Source: Vibrio madracius
GTDB taxonomy: Bacteria > Pseudomonadota > Gammaproteobacteria > Enterobacterales > Vibrionaceae
DNA: 5,756 nucleotides
Direction: 5' to 3'
Assembly (NCBI GenBank): GCA_000695745.1
Contig: ASHK01000594.1
Location: 1 to 5,756 of the forward strand
Shown here: in pieces, positions 4,052 through 5,756 of the stretch
Numbering within the stretch: the stretch's first letter is position 1
How the letters are laid out: the number at the start of each line of letters is the position of its first letter
Notes under the pieces: model-generated
Told to the model about the DNA's origin: nothing
The model's input: only the letters and a program-made list of their open reading frames with translations
Database searches by the model: none
Program-made: the position numbers and the translations under genes

Positions 4052-5128
4052 TTGAGTCGCAAAGGGAGTTGTTACTATGAAATCTTGGCTTTTAAACCTC
4101 AATCGTTTCTTATTGCCTGTGTCTGTGCAGTGGGAGCCTTTGCTTGGCAAGCCAAGGCGAGCGAGGTTGATGTTTCTCCAATGATTGTTAATGGGGAGAA
4201 TGCCTCTATCAACGATTTTGATTCTTTCGCCAGTCTATATATTGACTCCACAGACTATGATGGACGTTACTCAAGCGGTGCCTATTGCGCAGGCACATTT
4301 TTGACCTCCGAATATGTAATGACCGCAGCTCACTGTCTGGAAGGGGACATGGGCGCACTTCTTTTTACTTCTGCGGTTGCCATGCTAGAGAGTGAGCGAG
4401 ATTTCTTAAACGCTGACCGACGTCGCGTGGTTGAAGTGTATATCCATCCTGACTTTATCAACGATATCAACTTACTGCTTCCCAACGACATCGCTATTTT
4501 GAAGTTGGAGACGCCTGCTTCATCGGGTAGTAATGTGACTCGAGCTACGACGCAAACATATCGAAACATTAGTGAGACCTTTGTTGCTGTGGGTCACGGC
4601 AATACTCAATCGGGAATTGATGGCACGGCTATTTTACAAAAGGCGAACCTGTTCTGGGTCAGTAATGCCGATTGCGCAGCAAACTTTAACAACGGTAAGG
4701 AACTGACTGACAAACAAGTTTGTTTTAGTGGCAGTCAAAGTCAATCCACTGGCCTGAAAGCGGGAACGTGTCAGGGTGATTCTGGTGGGCCGATTTATTG
4801 GTCTCACAACGGCACGTATGAGCAAGTAGGGATCACCAGTTTTGGGCCTGCTACTTGTGGTGATCCTGGCTCTGCCGTAACCGCTGCGTATACTGAGGTA
4901 GCAGACTATAGCTCATGGATAGATAGTGTACTTGCTGGTTCACAAACGCCATTTATTACTTCAGATGAGCAAGATCGTCTTGATTATTTAGCCAACAATG
5001 GGCGGGTTGTTTTGACTGGAGGCTCAACCACCAATTCGTCGTCAGGTGGTGGTGGAGGCTCAGTAGGTTGGTACCTTTCACTATTTCTCTTAGTGGTAGC
5101 CTATAAGCGTCGAACTGTTACTAGTTAA
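4052..5128 (+). CDS. Secreted S1 serine protease with GlyGly-CTERM tail (protease 2), start unresolved
   Basis: The open frame encodes a paralogue of protease 1, roughly half identical by eye. Numbered from the TTG at 4052 (358 residues), mature I45-V-N-G follows a signal peptide (FLIACVCAVGAFAW core, QAKA cleavage) and short propeptide. The triad is His94, Asp146, Ser244; disulfides C79-C95, C208-C224, C240-C269; the residue six before Ser is Gly238. The tail is a Gly run (332-336), a hydrophobic segment (337-350) and YKRR, a GlyGly-CTERM. The 5' end is odd. TTG4052 has no Shine-Dalgarno and puts 12 polar residues before the signal peptide. The well-placed ATG at 4077 (GGGAG at 4064-4068) is in another frame and joins the protease only by a -1 shift. 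The gene is therefore frameshifted in sequence, programmed to shift, or starts at a weak codon (TTG at 4052 or 4085). It is otherwise intact. Confidence 0.85.
   Translation: MSRKGSCYYEILAFKPQSFLIACVCAVGAFAWQAKASEVDVSPMIVNGENASINDFDSFASLYIDSTDYDGRYSSGAYCAGTFLTSEYVMTAAHCLEGDMGALLFTSAVAMLESERDFLNADRRRVVEVYIHPDFINDINLLLPNDIAILKLETPASSGSNVTRATTQTYRNISETFVAVGHGNTQSGIDGTAILQKANLFWVSNADCAANFNNGKELTDKQVCFSGSQSQSTGLKAGTCQGDSGGPIYWSHNGTYEQVGITSFGPATCGDPGSAVTAAYTEVADYSSWIDSVLAGSQTPFITSDEQDRLDYLANNGRVVLTGGSTTNSSSGGGGGSVGWYLSLFLLVVAYKRRTVTS
4064..4079 (+). promoter_or_regulatory. Shine-Dalgarno and ATG of an out-of-frame start for protease 2
   Basis: GGGAG (4064-4068) lies eight bases before ATG (4077-4079), the best initiation signal near this gene. 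The frame it opens reads MKSWLLNLNRFLLPV and stops at TGA 4182-4184 after 35 codons. Its first residues look like the charged start of a signal peptide, but the protease frame is -1 relative to it. Confidence 0.6.
4091..4097 (+). other. Slippery heptamer T TTA AAC in the 4077 frame
   Basis: In the frame opened at 4077 the codons read ctT TTA AAC, which fits the X XXY YYZ rule for -1 frameshifting exactly. A slip here moves ribosomes into the protease frame at CCT (4097-4099) and would give MKSWLLN joined to PQSFLIACV, a complete signal peptide of about 28 residues. A hairpin at 4136-4158 (GCCTT and AAGGC outside GCTT and AAGC) begins 38 bases later, farther than the usual 5-9. Function is hypothetical. 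Confidence 0.35.
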
Positions 5129-5706
5129 GGATTTTTTCGAATCCGAGTGTAGAGCCGAGACGTCGTACTCGGCTTTTTCTTGGCTGCGAGTTTTATCACG
5201 CTTTTCTGTAGCATTAAGCTGTTTGGATAAGTAATCAAATTACCACTGTCGTGTTTAATCAAAACATGAAACATTCGTATATCTTGAATAATGCCTGAAA
5301 TATCCTCATCTCGGTCGACGACCTTAATGCGATCCCCAACACGATAAGGAAAGACGAAGAAGATCAAAAAGCTTGCGGTAATGTTACTAAGCATTGACCA
5401 CTGTGCGACTAAAGCCACACCTAAAACAGCAAAGACAGAAGAGAAGAACAGAGACAAGTCGCCGTAGCCAACGCCAACCGTGATAGAGAAAATGGCGATG
5501 AACAGGAAAGCGAATGCAATATTGAAGGTTCTTAAAATAAAACTGCTTCTTGCCGCGGATACTTTTTTGGTCTCGGCTAATCGTTTGATCCATCCGTTAA
5601 CCAATTTAGTGAATAGATAATATCCAACAAACAGAGCTATGGCGATTAGGATCTGAACCGACAGGGTATGCGGAATAGTGTTAGCAAGGCGTAGTAAGTG
5701 TTCCAT
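5125..5706 (-). CDS. Short MscS-family mechanosensitive channel protein
   Basis: The 193-residue inner-membrane protein has predicted helices at about 14-36 and 57-79 and a third at about 83-118 that matches the MscS pore helix (SVFAVLGVALVAQWSMLSN). The start of the beta domain follows (FPYRVGDRI, 119-127; PNSLMLQKSVIKL, 161-173). The family releases solutes on osmotic downshock. E. coli MscS has 286 residues; this protein ends right after the beta domain with a basic tail (KKK, RIRKNP) and lacks the alpha/beta cage. I chose the ATG at 5706; a TTG at 5715 would add three residues. Neither has a clear Shine-Dalgarno. It converges on protease 2 and overlaps its stop by four bases. It may be a natural short form or a truncated gene. 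Confidence 0.8.
   Translation of the reverse strand: MEHLLRLANTIPHTLSVQILIAIALFVGYYLFTKLVNGWIKRLAETKKVSAARSSFILRTFNIAFAFLFIAIFSITVGVGYGDLSLFFSSVFAVLGVALVAQWSMLSNITASFLIFFVFPYRVGDRIKVVDRDEDISGIIQDIRMFHVLIKHDSGNLITYPNSLMLQKSVIKLAAKKKPSTTSRLYTRIRKNP
5153..5178 (+). terminator. Terminator of protease 2 inside the mscS-like gene
   Basis: AGCCGAG (5153-5159) and CTCGGCT (5168-5174) form a perfect 7-bp stem with an 8-base loop, followed by TTTTT (5174-5178). It begins 25 bases after the protease stop on the plus strand, within sequence that encodes the last 20 or so residues of the convergent channel gene. Confidence 0.75.
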
Positions 5707-5756
5707 AGTATTCAAAGATCGATTAGCAAGTTATAGGGAATATGGAGCCATGAAGA

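Noticed and set aside
5730..5756. Promoter of the mscS-like gene (minus-strand TATAAC)
   Set aside because: The -10 is a 5/6 match, but any -35 lies at or beyond the window edge, so it cannot be judged.

Overview
The window looks like a Vibrio or very close relative. The evidence is the N-terminus of the Vibrio-type serine hydroxymethyltransferase (opening MNAQYLKSYQNHSLES), a glycine cleavage T-protein stored apart from gcvH/gcvP, and two S1 proteases with the GlyGly-CTERM tail typical of Vibrio and Shewanella. From memory, the order glyA(-) / XRE-cupin regulator(+) / gcvT(+) matches a block on V. cholerae chromosome 2. No search was run.

Left half (1-2690), glycine and one-carbon metabolism. 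The 5' end of glyA leaves the window on the minus strand. A 392-base divergent region separates it from an XRE-cupin regulator, followed by gcvT on the plus strand. GlyA makes glycine and 5,10-methylene-THF from serine; GcvT is the aminomethyltransferase of glycine cleavage, which yields a second methylene-THF. Both sides of the regulator carry sites of the form TATAGGAA, 6-7 bases, TTCC. I infer that these are operators of the regulator. Just after the regulator stop lies a consensus -10 (TATAAT), then a full match to the enterobacterial PurR box, then a strong intrinsic terminator. This is either a regulated gcvT leader with an attenuator or a small RNA of about 77 nt. gcvT ends at a textbook terminator.

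Right half (2690-5128), secreted proteases. Two tandem paralogous chymotrypsin-fold serine proteases each have a signal peptide, short propeptide, His/Asp/Ser triad, three predicted disulfides and a Gly-rich / hydrophobic / Arg-Lys C-terminus (GlyGly-CTERM). They are probable substrates of type II secretion and rhombosortase. Their S1 pockets lack the trypsin Asp189, and the residues before IVNG are Tyr and Met, so chymotrypsin- or elastase-like activity is more likely than tryptic. The first gene has an elaborate upstream region with tandem 22-base repeats and a large dyad. The second has a puzzling start: the only ATG with a good ribosome binding site is in another frame, and a -1 slip at an in-frame TTTAAAC heptamer would join it to the protease with a complete signal peptide.

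Right edge (5125-5756). A short MscS-family channel gene runs on the minus strand. Its stop overlaps that of the second protease by 4 bp, and the protease terminator lies inside its coding sequence.

The main candidates for something new are the possible frameshift at the second protease, the PurR-box/terminator segment before gcvT, and the GGAA/TTCC operator family.
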